A stretch of DNA of 6,647 nucleotides from NCBI GenBank assembly GCA_027311125.1, contig DAICZO010000081.1:1-6647 (forward strand), written 5' to 3'. Shown here piece after piece: positions 1 to 6,085 of the stretch (positions are counted from its first letter, which is position 1; every line of letters starts with the position of its first letter). The stretch is from Acidobacteriaceae bacterium (GTDB lineage: Bacteria > Acidobacteriota > Terriglobia > Terriglobales > Acidobacteriaceae). Below the pieces are notes generated by a model, which made no database searches, was not told the DNA's origin, and saw only the letters and a program-made list of their open reading frames with translations. The translations under genes and the position numbers were made by a program.

Positions 1-1
1 C

Positions 2-67
2 ATTCTGACCCCGGCGAGGCTGATTGACAACCTCGACTGGGGGCTGCGCTGCACCGGAACGGAATAG
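2..67 (+). CDS. Possible 3' end of an unidentified upstream gene (partial)
   Basis: The reading frame entered at base 2 is open from the window edge to a TAG at 65-67 and reads ILTPARLIDNLDWGLRCTGTE. Its third codon positions are mostly G or C (CTG, ACC, CTC, GAC, CGC), like the genes around it, and no other forward frame stays open this long here. If real, the gene stops 9 bp before the deaminase start and the two would be an operon. I do not recognise the product, and 21 residues are too few to assign a family. It could be a chance open frame. Confidence 0.35.
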   Translation: MLTPARLIDNLDWGLRCTGTE

Positions 68-76
68 ACTATTGCG

Positions 77-1126
77 ATGGCACGCAAACAAGGTAAGCAG
101 GATGCTGAGATCGATGTGGTGGAGTGGATGCGCGGGCTGCCAAAGGTAGAGCTGCATCTACATCTGGAAGGTACGATTCTGCCGGAGACGCTGCTGGAGC
201 TAAGCAAGCGGCATGATGCGGAGCCGCTGACGGCGGAGGCCGCCCAGGCACTGTACCGATACGAGAATTTTCTGGGATTTATGGACTCGTTCAAAGCAGT
301 GTCTTCACGGCTGAAAGGGCCGGGCGACTACGAGCTGATTACGTACAACATGGTGCGAGAGCTGGCGCGGCAGGGAGTGGTCCATGCCGAGGTGTATATC
401 TCCTTCGGGATTATCTACTACTGGAAGAACGCCGAGGTGGAGCCCTATGTGGAGGCCATTGAGCGTGGGCGGGTGCGCGCCGAGAAGGACTTTGGCACGA
501 CGATCTACTGGCTGATCGATGCGGTGCGACACTTTGGCGCGGAGGAGGGGGCGAAGGTCTTTCGCAAGGCAGCCGAACTACGCCAGCAGTACCCCAGCAT
601 CGTGGGGATCGGAATTGGCGGGGACGAAGCGCGGGGCAGCGCCGACCTGTTCCGCGAGAGCTATGCCGAGGCCAAGGCAGCCGGGCTGCGGCTGACAGCA
701 CATGCAGGCGAGACGATTGGGCCGGAGAGCATCTGGGCGGCAATCAACATCGGTGCGGAGCGGCTGGGGCATGTGCTCTCGGCACAGCACGATGCGGAGC
801 TGCTGGCCGTGCTGGCAGAGAAGCAGATTCCGCTGGAGATCAACGTCACCAGCAACATCAGGACGGGATGCTGTCCCGATTTTGAGCAGCATCCGGTGCG
901 GGATTATTTTGAGCAGGGATTGATGGTCACGATCAACTCCGATGATCCGCCGATGTTTGGCAGCAACCTGCTGGAGGAGTACTGCCTGGTGCAGGAGCGG
1001 TTCGGGTTCTCACTGGAGCAGATGCGGGAGTTGGCGGCCAATGCCGTGGAGGCCAGCTTTCTGGGACCGGAACGCAAGATCGCACTGATGCAACAGGTAG
1101 AGCAGTACGGCCACTCATCAGGCTAG
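77..1126 (+). CDS. add: Adenosine deaminase family protein (adenosine or 6-aminodeoxyfutalosine deaminase)
   Basis: This is a 349-residue zinc-dependent amidohydrolase of the adenosine/AMP deaminase family, predicted cytosolic. Members hydrolyse the 6-amino group of a purine nucleoside to give the inosine-type product and ammonia. All metal and catalytic landmarks are visible: HLHLEG with H27 and H29, GGDEARG at 181-187, HAGE with H209 and E212, GAERLGH with H232, and NSDDP with D289 and D290. Length is normal for the family. The ATG at 77 lies about ten codons ahead of the conserved core, and no good Shine-Dalgarno precedes it (only GGAACGGAA about 12 bp away). The ending DDPPMFGSNLLEEY resembles the COG1816 branch that includes 6-aminodeoxyfutalosine deaminases of the futalosine menaquinone pathway, so adenosine is not the only plausible substrate. 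The family is sure; the substrate and symbol are not. It converges with the DUF4252-like gene across 44 bp, with no clear terminator between them. Confidence 0.93.
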   Translation: MARKQGKQDAEIDVVEWMRGLPKVELHLHLEGTILPETLLELSKRHDAEPLTAEAAQALYRYENFLGFMDSFKAVSSRLKGPGDYELITYNMVRELARQGVVHAEVYISFGIIYYWKNAEVEPYVEAIERGRVRAEKDFGTTIYWLIDAVRHFGAEEGAKVFRKAAELRQQYPSIVGIGIGGDEARGSADLFRESYAEAKAAGLRLTAHAGETIGPESIWAAINIGAERLGHVLSAQHDAELLAVLAEKQIPLEINVTSNIRTGCCPDFEQHPVRDYFEQGLMVTINSDDPPMFGSNLLEEYCLVQERFGFSLEQMRELAANAVEASFLGPERKIALMQQVEQYGHSSG

Positions 1127-1170
1127 CTGCAGGTACGACCGGCGAGGGATACGTTGCCCGCTGCGCGGCG

Positions 1171-1731
1171 CTACTTGCCGTCGGGAGCGGGAACCATGAC
1201 GGCGTTGGGATCGACCTTGGGGATACCGAAGTGGCCGCTGAGGTGGAGCAGGTCCAGCGGGCGCAGGTCGCAGGCAATCTGGATCACATTCATGTCGCGG
1301 GAGCCGCGGGCGAGAACGGTAACGCCGTCGATGTCTGCACCAGTGAAGTGAAGCCACAGGTCGGTGACGGTGTTGCTGGGTTGCGCGGTGTTCGCCACGG
1401 TCTGGTTGGCGTTGACGAGATGCTTCCAGCCAGCGGCATGGTAGGTATCGATGATGTGGCTCATGCCCTCGGGGGCGTAAAAGGCCGCGCGGGGATAGTG
1501 GTAGCTATCGACGGCGATGCTGTGAATCGCGGCAGCGGCGCGCGTCGAGTCCATGCCGTTGGACTCCAACAGACCTTCTGCAACCTGGACCATGGATCGA
1601 TCAAAGACAAAGCCGGTGTGCGTCGCAGGCTGGTCGGCGAGGGTGTTGAGGGCTTGATCGATGCCCACGGGTGGCTGCGCATAGGCGGCGACGGTGAACG
1701 ACAGCAAGACAGTAGCGAGGCGGAGTTTCAT
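1171..1731 (-). CDS. Secreted DUF4252-like protein
   Basis: This is a 186-residue protein with a short signal peptide (MKLRLATVLLSFTVAAYA, probable cleavage after AYA at residue 18), so it should be exported. The mature part resembles DUF4252 proteins: an early stretch GFVFDRSMVQVAEGLL (40-55), a Tyr-containing segment VDSYHYPRAAFY (74-85), a GWKHLV motif at 101-106, and a closing DLLHLSGHFGIPKVDP (160-175) that matches the family's usual ending, where a helix leads into FGIPK. The biochemical function of DUF4252 is unknown. In Acidobacteria such genes often lie near sigma/anti-sigma pairs, but none is seen here. The ATG at 1731 is chosen because AGAGG sits 8 bp upstream and the signal peptide begins there. 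The reading frame is open further upstream but has no signal sequence. The gene is separated from the VWFA gene by a hairpin terminator, so it probably has its own promoter, which I could not identify. Confidence 0.8.
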   Translation of the reverse strand: MKLRLATVLLSFTVAAYAQPPVGIDQALNTLADQPATHTGFVFDRSMVQVAEGLLESNGMDSTRAAAAIHSIAVDSYHYPRAAFYAPEGMSHIIDTYHAAGWKHLVNANQTVANTAQPSNTVTDLWLHFTGADIDGVTVLARGSRDMNVIQIACDLRPLDLLHLSGHFGIPKVDPNAVMVPAPDGK

Positions 1732-1852
1732 GAAGTAAACCTCTGCAGGATTAGACACCGATTGCTGGGAAGAGTTATCTGGTGGTGGCTGATTTATGCC
1801 GGGCGGGGGCTGCAGGGGGATGACGCTGCTGATGCCATCGGCATGAAAGTGT

Positions 1853-1877
1853 AGGCCCTTCGTTGTGCGAAGGGCCT
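1853..1877 (-). terminator. Perfect 10-bp hairpin terminator after the VWFA gene
   Basis: AGGCCCTTCG (1853-1862) and CGAAGGGCCT (1868-1877) form a perfect 10-bp stem with a 5-nt loop, 45 bp past the VWFA stop codon. On the minus strand the stem is followed by ACACTTTC, only a short T run, so termination could be partial or Rho-assisted. It is placed to end the long minus-strand transcript and insulate the DUF4252-like gene. Confidence 0.65.
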
Positions 1878-1922
1878 GCAGTGGAGACATTAAAAATAAG
1901 AAGTGTACAGCGAGAAGCAGAG

Positions 1923-2987
1923 TTACTGCGGGGGACGCGGGGCGAAATAGCCTTTGTTGGCACGAACGTGATAACGGGGGTCGAGTGCCTGAAGGTAGAT
2001 TGTTCGGAAAGAGCCATCGTTTTTGAAGTTGGCAGGAGTGTAGACGAGCGAGTACTGGCTGCGAAGTTCCTGCTCGATGTTGTGAAATCCGGTGGCGACA
2101 TCCTCGATGCGGACGGGGTAAAAGGCTTGTCCGCCGGTGGCCTCGGAGATCTGCCGGAGTGTGTCATCACCCTTGTCTTTGCTGGGGCTTACGTTGGTGC
2201 TGATGGAGTAGACGATGGTCTCCGCCCGCTGGCACATCTTGATGGCTTCCGATTCCTGAACGCGGGAGTAGTTGTCGTCGCCGTCGGAGACGAGGATGAG
2301 CGCACGGCGGACAGCGGAGGTCTCGCGGAGCGTTAGCATCTGGTCGCGGCAGGTCTTGTAGAGCGCATCGAAGAGCGCTGTGCCGCCGCCGGGCCGCAGT
2401 TTGCGGATGCCCTGATTGAGCAGGTCGACGTTGTTGGTGAAGCCCTGGGCGACGTCGGTCTGGATATCGAAGCCTTCCACAAAGGCGCGATCGTTGACGT
2501 GCAGAACCTGCAGCAGGAACTCGATGGCGGAGTCCTGTTCAAACTGGAAGCGTCGGCGGATGGAACTGGAGGTATCCAGCATGATGCCGACCCGCAGAGG
2601 CAGGTGCTCGGCGAGGCGGAAGTCCTTGACCGCGATGGGGGGGCGTCCGTCGTCGAGGAGGCCGAAGTTCTCCCGGCGCAGGCCGGTGATGAAGCGACCT
2701 TTCTTGTCGGTGACGGTAAAGATGAGGTTGACCTCATTGGCCTGGACGACGATGGTCGTCACGGGTTCCTCGGCCTGTGCGGGAGCGGTCTGGGTCGGGA
2801 GTGCAGGAGCCTGCGCCAGCGGGTTGGGCGCAGCGGCTGGAGCGGACTGCGCAGCCGTCGCTGAGGGTGCGGCTGGCAGTGCCGTAACTGTAGGCGCCGG
2901 TGCAGTCTGCTGGGCGCGCAACGGTGAGGCACCAAGGGTGATGAGAAGTGCGAGGGCGGAGATGGAGGCGGCCTGAAGCCGTGCCAT
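1923..2987 (-). CDS. Secreted VWFA-related Acidobacterial domain protein
   Basis: This 354-residue protein belongs to the acidobacterial VWFA-related family, thought to act in adhesion or protein-protein contact outside the cytoplasm; no member's partner is known to me. Domains in order: signal peptide (1-25, hydrophobic core ISALALLITLGA, cleavage likely after LRA); Ala/Pro-rich linker without obvious fold (27-75); a small beta domain (78-124, VQANEVNLIFTVTDKKG and FGLLDDGRPP, the family's characteristic leader); and a von Willebrand A domain (about 131-312). The metal-ion-dependent adhesion site looks complete: DTSSS at 138-142, T203 in GGGTALFD, and D235 in SDGDD. The C-terminus ends in ANKGYFAPRPPQ. 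The ATG at 2987 is chosen because a proper signal peptide starts there; the frame is open upstream but would bury the signal and overlap rluD. It lies 37 bp downstream of rluD, so it is probably co-transcribed. No Shine-Dalgarno is evident. Confidence 0.9.
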   Translation of the reverse strand: MARLQAASISALALLITLGASPLRAQQTAPAPTVTALPAAPSATAAQSAPAAAPNPLAQAPALPTQTAPAQAEEPVTTIVVQANEVNLIFTVTDKKGRFITGLRRENFGLLDDGRPPIAVKDFRLAEHLPLRVGIMLDTSSSIRRRFQFEQDSAIEFLLQVLHVNDRAFVEGFDIQTDVAQGFTNNVDLLNQGIRKLRPGGGTALFDALYKTCRDQMLTLRETSAVRRALILVSDGDDNYSRVQESEAIKMCQRAETIVYSISTNVSPSKDKGDDTLRQISEATGGQAFYPVRIEDVATGFHNIEQELRSQYSLVYTPANFKNDGSFRTIYLQALDPRYHVRANKGYFAPRPPQ

Positions 2988-3024
2988 GGGCGAGGAGCGG
3001 AAGAGAACGGTCACGGGGTTGATT

Positions 3025-4170
3025 CTACCGCATCTGGGGCGTGTCTGCGGGCGAAGCAGTCTGGAGGCTGGCGAGAAAGGCAAGAAGCTCCGGCGGAAGC
3101 GGTGCATCGAGGTCCATGGCTTTACCGGTCTGGGGGTGCGTAAAAGAGAGATGCGCGGCATGAAGGAAGTTGCGCTCCAGCGAGAGAGCATCCTCCGGAT
3201 TGCGAGGATTGAGGATACGGTGCGGCGCGCCGTAGAGGTTGTCGCCAACGACTGGATGGCCAAGCGACTGCATGTGGACGCGTATCTGATGGGTGCGACC
3301 AGTTTCGATGCGGACCTCGACGAGGGTAAATGGCCCGTAGGGTGACGAGATGCGCTCCATTACCTGAACGTGCGAGACGGCGGTGCGGGCACCGGACTCC
3401 AGTGAGCGACGGGTGGTCATGCGGATACGGCGTAGGATGTCGCGGGCGATGGGGAGGTTGATGGTGACGTTGTCCTTGGCCAGGTGACCGTGGACGAGTG
3501 CGCGGTAGGTTTTGGCGACCTGGCGCTGGGAGAACATCTCACCCAGCTTGCGGTGCGTGGAGTCGTCCTTGGCGACGAGGATGATGCCGCTGGTCTGCTT
3601 GTCGAGGCGGTGGACGATGCCGGGACGGAGGTCGCCGCCGACCTCGGAGAGCGCGTTGAGGTGGAAGAGGAGGGCGTTGACCAAGGTGCCGCGATTGCGA
3701 GCGTCGTCGGTGGAGCCGGAGCCAGCATGCACCATCATGCCGGCAGGTTTGTTGATGACGGCCAGGTACTTGTCTTCAAAGAGGATATCGAGCGGAATAT
3801 CCTCGGGGACGGCGTGCAGCGGCTCGGGGCGTGGAGCGCCTTCGATCTCGATGGGCTCGCCGCCGAGGAGCTTCTGTTTGGGTTTGGCAAGGTTGCCGTT
3901 GACGCGGACCTGGCCATTCTCGATGAGAAGCTGGACACGGGCACTGGAGATGTCGGGAATGGCCTGGGCGAGGTACTGGTCCAAACGCAGACCAGCGGCG
4001 GCAGGGTCAGCGACGATGTGGCGGATGCCGTCGGTAAGATCAACATCGTCTTCGAGTTCGAGGACGGGGATGGGTGGAGGGGTCGGCTCTTCCACGCCTC
4101 GGGTAGCGCGGTACTCGGCGCGGACGGAGTGGTGGCGCTGGCCCTTGGGGAGCATGTTCTTAGATGGCAT
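3025..4170 (-). CDS. rluD: RluD-type 23S rRNA pseudouridine synthase
   Basis: This is a 381-residue RluA/RluD-family enzyme. RluD isomerises uridines in helix 69 of 23S rRNA (1911, 1915 and 1917 in E. coli). Residues 60-110 form an S4 RNA-binding domain (LRLDQYLAQ, SSARVQLLIENGQVRVNG). The catalytic domain holds NKPAGMMVH at 140-148, the signature GIVHRLDKQTSG with catalytic D190, and GRTHQIRVHM at 291-300. About 60 residues precede the S4 domain, more than in E. coli RluD, and include a Pro run and an acidic patch (LELEDDVDL). The start at 4170 overlaps the stop of the lgt-like gene by 11 bp (ATGCCATCTAA), implying translational coupling; an ATG at 4155 is an alternative, removing only five residues. 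Family assignment is firm. The exact target uridines are inferred from the S4-bearing RluD architecture and could differ. Confidence 0.95.
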   Translation of the reverse strand: MPSKNMLPKGQRHHSVRAEYRATRGVEEPTPPPIPVLELEDDVDLTDGIRHIVADPAAAGLRLDQYLAQAIPDISSARVQLLIENGQVRVNGNLAKPKQKLLGGEPIEIEGAPRPEPLHAVPEDIPLDILFEDKYLAVINKPAGMMVHAGSGSTDDARNRGTLVNALLFHLNALSEVGGDLRPGIVHRLDKQTSGIILVAKDDSTHRKLGEMFSQRQVAKTYRALVHGHLAKDNVTINLPIARDILRRIRMTTRRSLESGARTAVSHVQVMERISSPYGPFTLVEVRIETGRTHQIRVHMQSLGHPVVGDNLYGAPHRILNPRNPEDALSLERNFLHAAHLSFTHPQTGKAMDLDAPLPPELLAFLASLQTASPADTPQMR

Positions 4171-4969
4171 GGGAGACCGGCTTTCGGGGTTCGGATGGGC
4201 TGGGCTCGGAGAAGCTCGAATGAGGGCTGGCCGGATTGGGCAGCAGAAGAAGAAACGCGACAGCGACCATGGCCAAGGCAAGCCACTGGATGGGATCGAG
4301 CACGGTATCCAGATGGAAACCGGCGAGGGTGAGGTCGTCGGTATTGGGCTGGCGGAAGAACGTGATGACGAACTGAGCGACACCGGATGCAGCGAGCGCC
4401 AGGGCAGCCGTGCGGCCAGAGACCGGGCGGCTGCGAAGATACAAGAGCAGTCCAGCGGTGATCACCATGGCCGCGAGGGCAGCATAGAGCGCAATGGGAT
4501 GCAAGCGGGTGAAGCCGGAGGGCGAAGGGAAGCTCCAGCGAACCGCGGTGATAAGGCCGGGGTCGCTGCCTTCGGCGAGGTGGCCGAGGGCGAGGAAGGC
4601 CCAGACGAGGGTCGCGCAGGGGGCCCAGGCGTCCAGCGTGCGCAGCAGCGGCAGTCCACGGCGACGCAGGTACAGTGCGGTCGCAAGCATAGTCAGGACG
4701 ATTCCGGTGGCGGTAAGGCTGGGTAAAGCCAACAGAAACAACGGATAGCTGAGGAAGCTGCGCAGATTGCCCATCACCAGCAACAGACGCGAGACGACAA
4801 AGGCGCTGAGGATGGTGAAGGTGCCGGCGTTCCAGACAGCGTCCGGATTGAGCCGCACCCAAGCGGCTGTGCGGAGGCTGAGCGAGAGTCCAGCCATGAG
4901 TCCAACGGCGGCAAGGACGCCAAATGTAGGCAGGATGAGGCGGCCGAAGTGGAGGATGTAGGGATGCAT
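4160..4969 (-). CDS. Lgt-fold membrane protein (prolipoprotein diacylglyceryl transferase homologue, catalytic motifs degenerate)
   Basis: This is a 269-residue polytopic inner-membrane protein with about seven hydrophobic segments. It would normally be annotated as Lgt, which moves diacylglycerol from phosphatidylglycerol onto the lipobox cysteine of prolipoproteins. Fold landmarks are present: the start MHPYILHFGRLILPTFGVLA, the segment SYPLFLL at 74-80, HPIALYAAL at 157-165 (the usual HPTQLYE region), and a penultimate FVITFFRQPN at 200-209. However, the His/Tyr-Gly-Gly motif after the SYP region reads LPSLTATG, the G-R-x-G-N/C-F motif with the essential Arg reads LALGHLAEGSDPG (127-139), and the R-F-x-x-E motif reads QFVITFF. 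Hence activity is doubtful. No Shine-Dalgarno precedes the ATG at 4969, but that start matches Lgt N-termini well. The gene lies 47 bp behind the 6S RNA and overlaps rluD by 11 bp. A separate canonical Lgt elsewhere in the genome is likely (inference). Confidence 0.8.
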   Translation of the reverse strand: MHPYILHFGRLILPTFGVLAAVGLMAGLSLSLRTAAWVRLNPDAVWNAGTFTILSAFVVSRLLLVMGNLRSFLSYPLFLLALPSLTATGIVLTMLATALYLRRRGLPLLRTLDAWAPCATLVWAFLALGHLAEGSDPGLITAVRWSFPSPSGFTRLHPIALYAALAAMVITAGLLLYLRSRPVSGRTAALALAASGVAQFVITFFRQPNTDDLTLAGFHLDTVLDPIQWLALAMVAVAFLLLLPNPASPHSSFSEPSPSEPRKPVSHAI

Positions 4970-5016
4970 GAAGAGGGTGCAGGCTGGGACGATACTGCTC
5001 CAGCGTTGGAGAAGTG

Positions 5017-5216
5017 CAAGAAAACCGACCCACGGGGCCGTGCGACGAAGTGCTGGTGAACCCGTCCTAAGACGGCGGGACCCTGCCGTGGCTCTTTAGG
5101 CATTCCGGACTGGCGGACACTGCACACCGAGCCATGTATACGAGCTAGGTCCCTGTTCAATGAATGTTGGTTCAACCAGCATGGATCGCGCACCTGCTTA
5201 GCAGGCCGGTCTCTTG
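5017..5216 (-). ncRNA. ssrS: 6S RNA
   Basis: 6S RNA binds sigma70 RNA polymerase holoenzyme by mimicking an open promoter and lowers transcription in stationary phase. On the minus strand this 200-nt segment folds accordingly. A closing stem pairs CAAGAGACCGGCC (5216-5204) with GGTCGGTTTTCTTG (5030-5017): 13 pairs, including two G-U wobbles, with one bulged base. Inside it are GTGCG (5193-5189) with CGCAC (5044-5040), then GCTGGTTGAACC (5080+100 to 5169) with GGTTCACCAGC (5062-5052), with one bulge. A central bubble follows; its 3' strand carries the small hairpin CCGTC-TTAG-GACGG. GGGACC/GGTCCC and TGGCTC/GAGCCA form the apical arm, which contains GCTCGGT and GCCTAAA blocks reminiscent of E. 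coli 6S. Position just downstream of zapA is the common ssrS context. The exact 3' end is inferred from the stem. The lgt-like gene follows 47 bp later and may receive read-through. Confidence 0.88.
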
Positions 5217-5222
5217 AGTTGG

Positions 5223-5251
5223 ATGCTACCTGCCTGCCGGGTTGATTGCAA
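5223..5251 (-). promoter_or_regulatory. Sigma70-type promoter of the 6S RNA
   Basis: On the minus strand TTGCAA (5251-5246) and TAGCAT (5228-5223) are separated by exactly 17 bp, which fits the housekeeping consensus TTGACA-17-TATAAT with four of six matches in each box. Six bases then separate the -10 box from 5216, the first base of the RNA's closing stem, so the predicted start site and the RNA structure agree independently. The promoter lies in the gap just after the zapA stop codon. Confidence 0.75.
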
Positions 5252-5272
5252 GCGAGGGAGGGGTGGGGGTTG

Positions 5273-5635
5273 CTAGCCGACCTTGCGGTCTTCGAGGACT
5301 TCGTCGAGCAGACCGGAGAGCGAGCCTGCACGGGAGCGCATGGAGGTTTGGGATTGGGAGATGGTGCCGGCGAGGGTGTCGTAGCGTTGGCGGAGGGTGG
5401 CCAGTTCGTCGGCGATGTTGAGGGCGGCGAGGACGGCTACGCGGAGCGAATCGACGGTGCCACCCTGGGCGGAGACAGCGCGCATCTTGGCGTCGACAGA
5501 GTGGGCAAGTTGCTGAATATAAGCGGGATCGGTTCCGCGAAGGTGGTAGATCTGGTCGTAGATATCGACGTTGATGGATTCAACGTTGATGGATTGTGGT
5601 TCGGACATGTCTGGGGACTCTCTTGGTTCGTCCAT
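5273..5635 (-). CDS. zapA: Cell division protein ZapA
   Basis: This is a 120-residue cytosolic ZapA, which binds FtsZ and bundles its filaments to stabilise the Z-ring. The family core is clear: an N-terminal beta segment INVDIYDQIYHLRGTDPAYI (about 21-40), the QQLAHSVDAKMRAV helix, and the long coiled-coil helix DSLRVAVLAALNIADELATLRQ that forms the dimer and tetramer interface. About 20 extra residues precede the core and include a duplicated SINV (SINVESINV), caused by a 15-bp tandem repeat in the DNA. The ATG at 5635 has AGGAG 6 bp upstream, the best ribosome binding site in the window, which decides the start over the in-frame ATG nine codons later. It lies 25 bp downstream of the zapB-like gene, so the two are almost certainly one operon. 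The 6S RNA promoter follows its stop codon. Confidence 0.93.
   Translation of the reverse strand: MDEPRESPDMSEPQSINVESINVDIYDQIYHLRGTDPAYIQQLAHSVDAKMRAVSAQGGTVDSLRVAVLAALNIADELATLRQRYDTLAGTISQSQTSMRSRAGSLSGLLDEVLEDRKVG
5568..5595. repeat. 15-bp period tandem repeat (two copies) in the start of zapA
   Basis: ACGTTGATGGATT occurs at 5568-5580 and again at 5583-5595, identical, with CA between. The period of 15 bp is a multiple of three, so the reading frame is kept. The effect is a doubled SINV just before the first beta strand of ZapA. Confidence 0.9.
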
Positions 5636-5660
5636 CGCTAACTCCTTTTATTGGAGTGAT

Positions 5661-5930
5661 TTATAGGAGCTCGTCCATTTGCTGGAGCATTTTTTCGACG
5701 CGTTGACGGACTGCGTCGCGTTCCTTATTGAGCAGGGCAAGCTCGGATTCGGTGCTGGACTGGGTCGCGAGCTGGGCTGCAAGTTGTTCACGCAGAAGGA
5801 CTACTTCGGCCTCGGCGGCGGTGCGGGCTTCGCGTTCGCGCTTGACGATTTCGACGGCGCGGAGGACTTTTTGCTCGAGCGCCTGGAACTCGTCTGCACT
5901 GATGCTGGGGCTGATGGCGGATGTGCTCAT
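5661..5930 (-). CDS. zapB: ZapB-like coiled-coil protein
   Basis: This is an 89-residue protein that is almost entirely coiled coil from residue 13 onward (hydrophobic heptads with many Glu, Arg, Gln and Ala). It has no membrane segment or signal. Length and ends resemble E. coli ZapB (81 residues), which joins ZapA to organise the Z-ring and link it to the chromosome terminus. FQALEQKVLRAVEIV (15-29) compares with FEKLEAKVQQAIDTI, and the ending RVEKMLQQMDELL compares with RLQALLGRMEEV. I made that comparison from memory, and coiled coils align easily by chance, but the ZapA gene 25 bp downstream supports it. The ATG at 5930 has no Shine-Dalgarno; instead TATACT ends 6 bp before it, so the mRNA may be leaderless. 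The frame stays open upstream without a nearby ATG. It could otherwise be an unrelated small coiled-coil protein. Confidence 0.75.
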   Translation of the reverse strand: MSTSAISPSISADEFQALEQKVLRAVEIVKREREARTAAEAEVVLLREQLAAQLATQSSTESELALLNKERDAVRQRVEKMLQQMDELL

Positions 5931-5936
5931 AGTGTG

Positions 5937-5942
5937 AGTATA
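5937..5942 (-). promoter_or_regulatory. Candidate -10 box for a leaderless zapB-zapA transcript
   Basis: TATACT on the minus strand (5942-5937) matches the -10 consensus at five of six bases and is followed by CACACT and then the ATG of the zapB-like gene. A start site 7 nt past the box would be the A of the ATG. No convincing -35 hexamer exists at 16-18 bp, which keeps confidence low. Confidence 0.4.
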
Positions 5943-6054
5943 GATGCGGGGAACGTGGATTTTTGGGGAGAAATGCCGGGTGGAATCAATTTGGATGCGG
6001 AATTGCGGTGGGCTTGAGGCGTGGTGCTTGGGTGGACAGCTTGTGGAGAATTGT

Positions 6055-6082
6055 GTGGCTGCCTCCGGTGAGAAGCAGCCAC
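6055..6082 (-). terminator. Hairpin downstream of pheT
   Basis: GTGGCTGC (6055-6062) and GCAGCCAC (6075-6082) form a perfect 8-bp stem. Within the loop CTC and GAG can extend pairing on the minus strand. The T run after it on the minus strand is poor (ACAATTCT), so it may act as an mRNA 3'-end stabiliser or weak terminator of pheT rather than a strong intrinsic terminator. It is the only sizeable hairpin pair in the 170-bp gap between pheT and the zapB-like gene. Confidence 0.5.
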
Positions 6083-6085
6083 CTT

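Noticed and set aside
24..29. Perfect TTGACA as a -35 box for the deaminase gene
   Set aside because: No -10 hexamer lies 15-19 bp downstream; the nearest candidate, TAGACT at 65-70, is 35 bp away.
1750..1755. TCTAAT (minus strand) as a -10 box for the DUF4252-like gene
   Set aside because: There is no -35 partner, and the predicted start would fall inside the ribosome binding site.
2988..3263. Longer VWFA protein starting at 3263
   Set aside because: The extra residues overlap rluD in another frame and would place the signal peptide in the interior.
3484..4726. Two long + strand open frames (282 and 404 codons) opposite rluD and the lgt-like gene
   Set aside because: They are antisense shadows of well-recognised genes in GC-rich DNA; their translations show no known domain and are rich in Arg, Gly and Ser as expected for shadow frames.
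4998..5011. CTCCA/TGGAG hairpin as terminator of the 6S RNA
   Set aside because: Only 5 bp with a 4-nt loop and no T tract after it; 6S 3' ends are often made by processing instead.
4774..5331. Minus-strand open frame of 185 codons across the 6S RNA region
   Set aside because: It overlaps zapA and the lgt-like gene out of frame, and the DNA between them is explained by 6S RNA structure and promoter.
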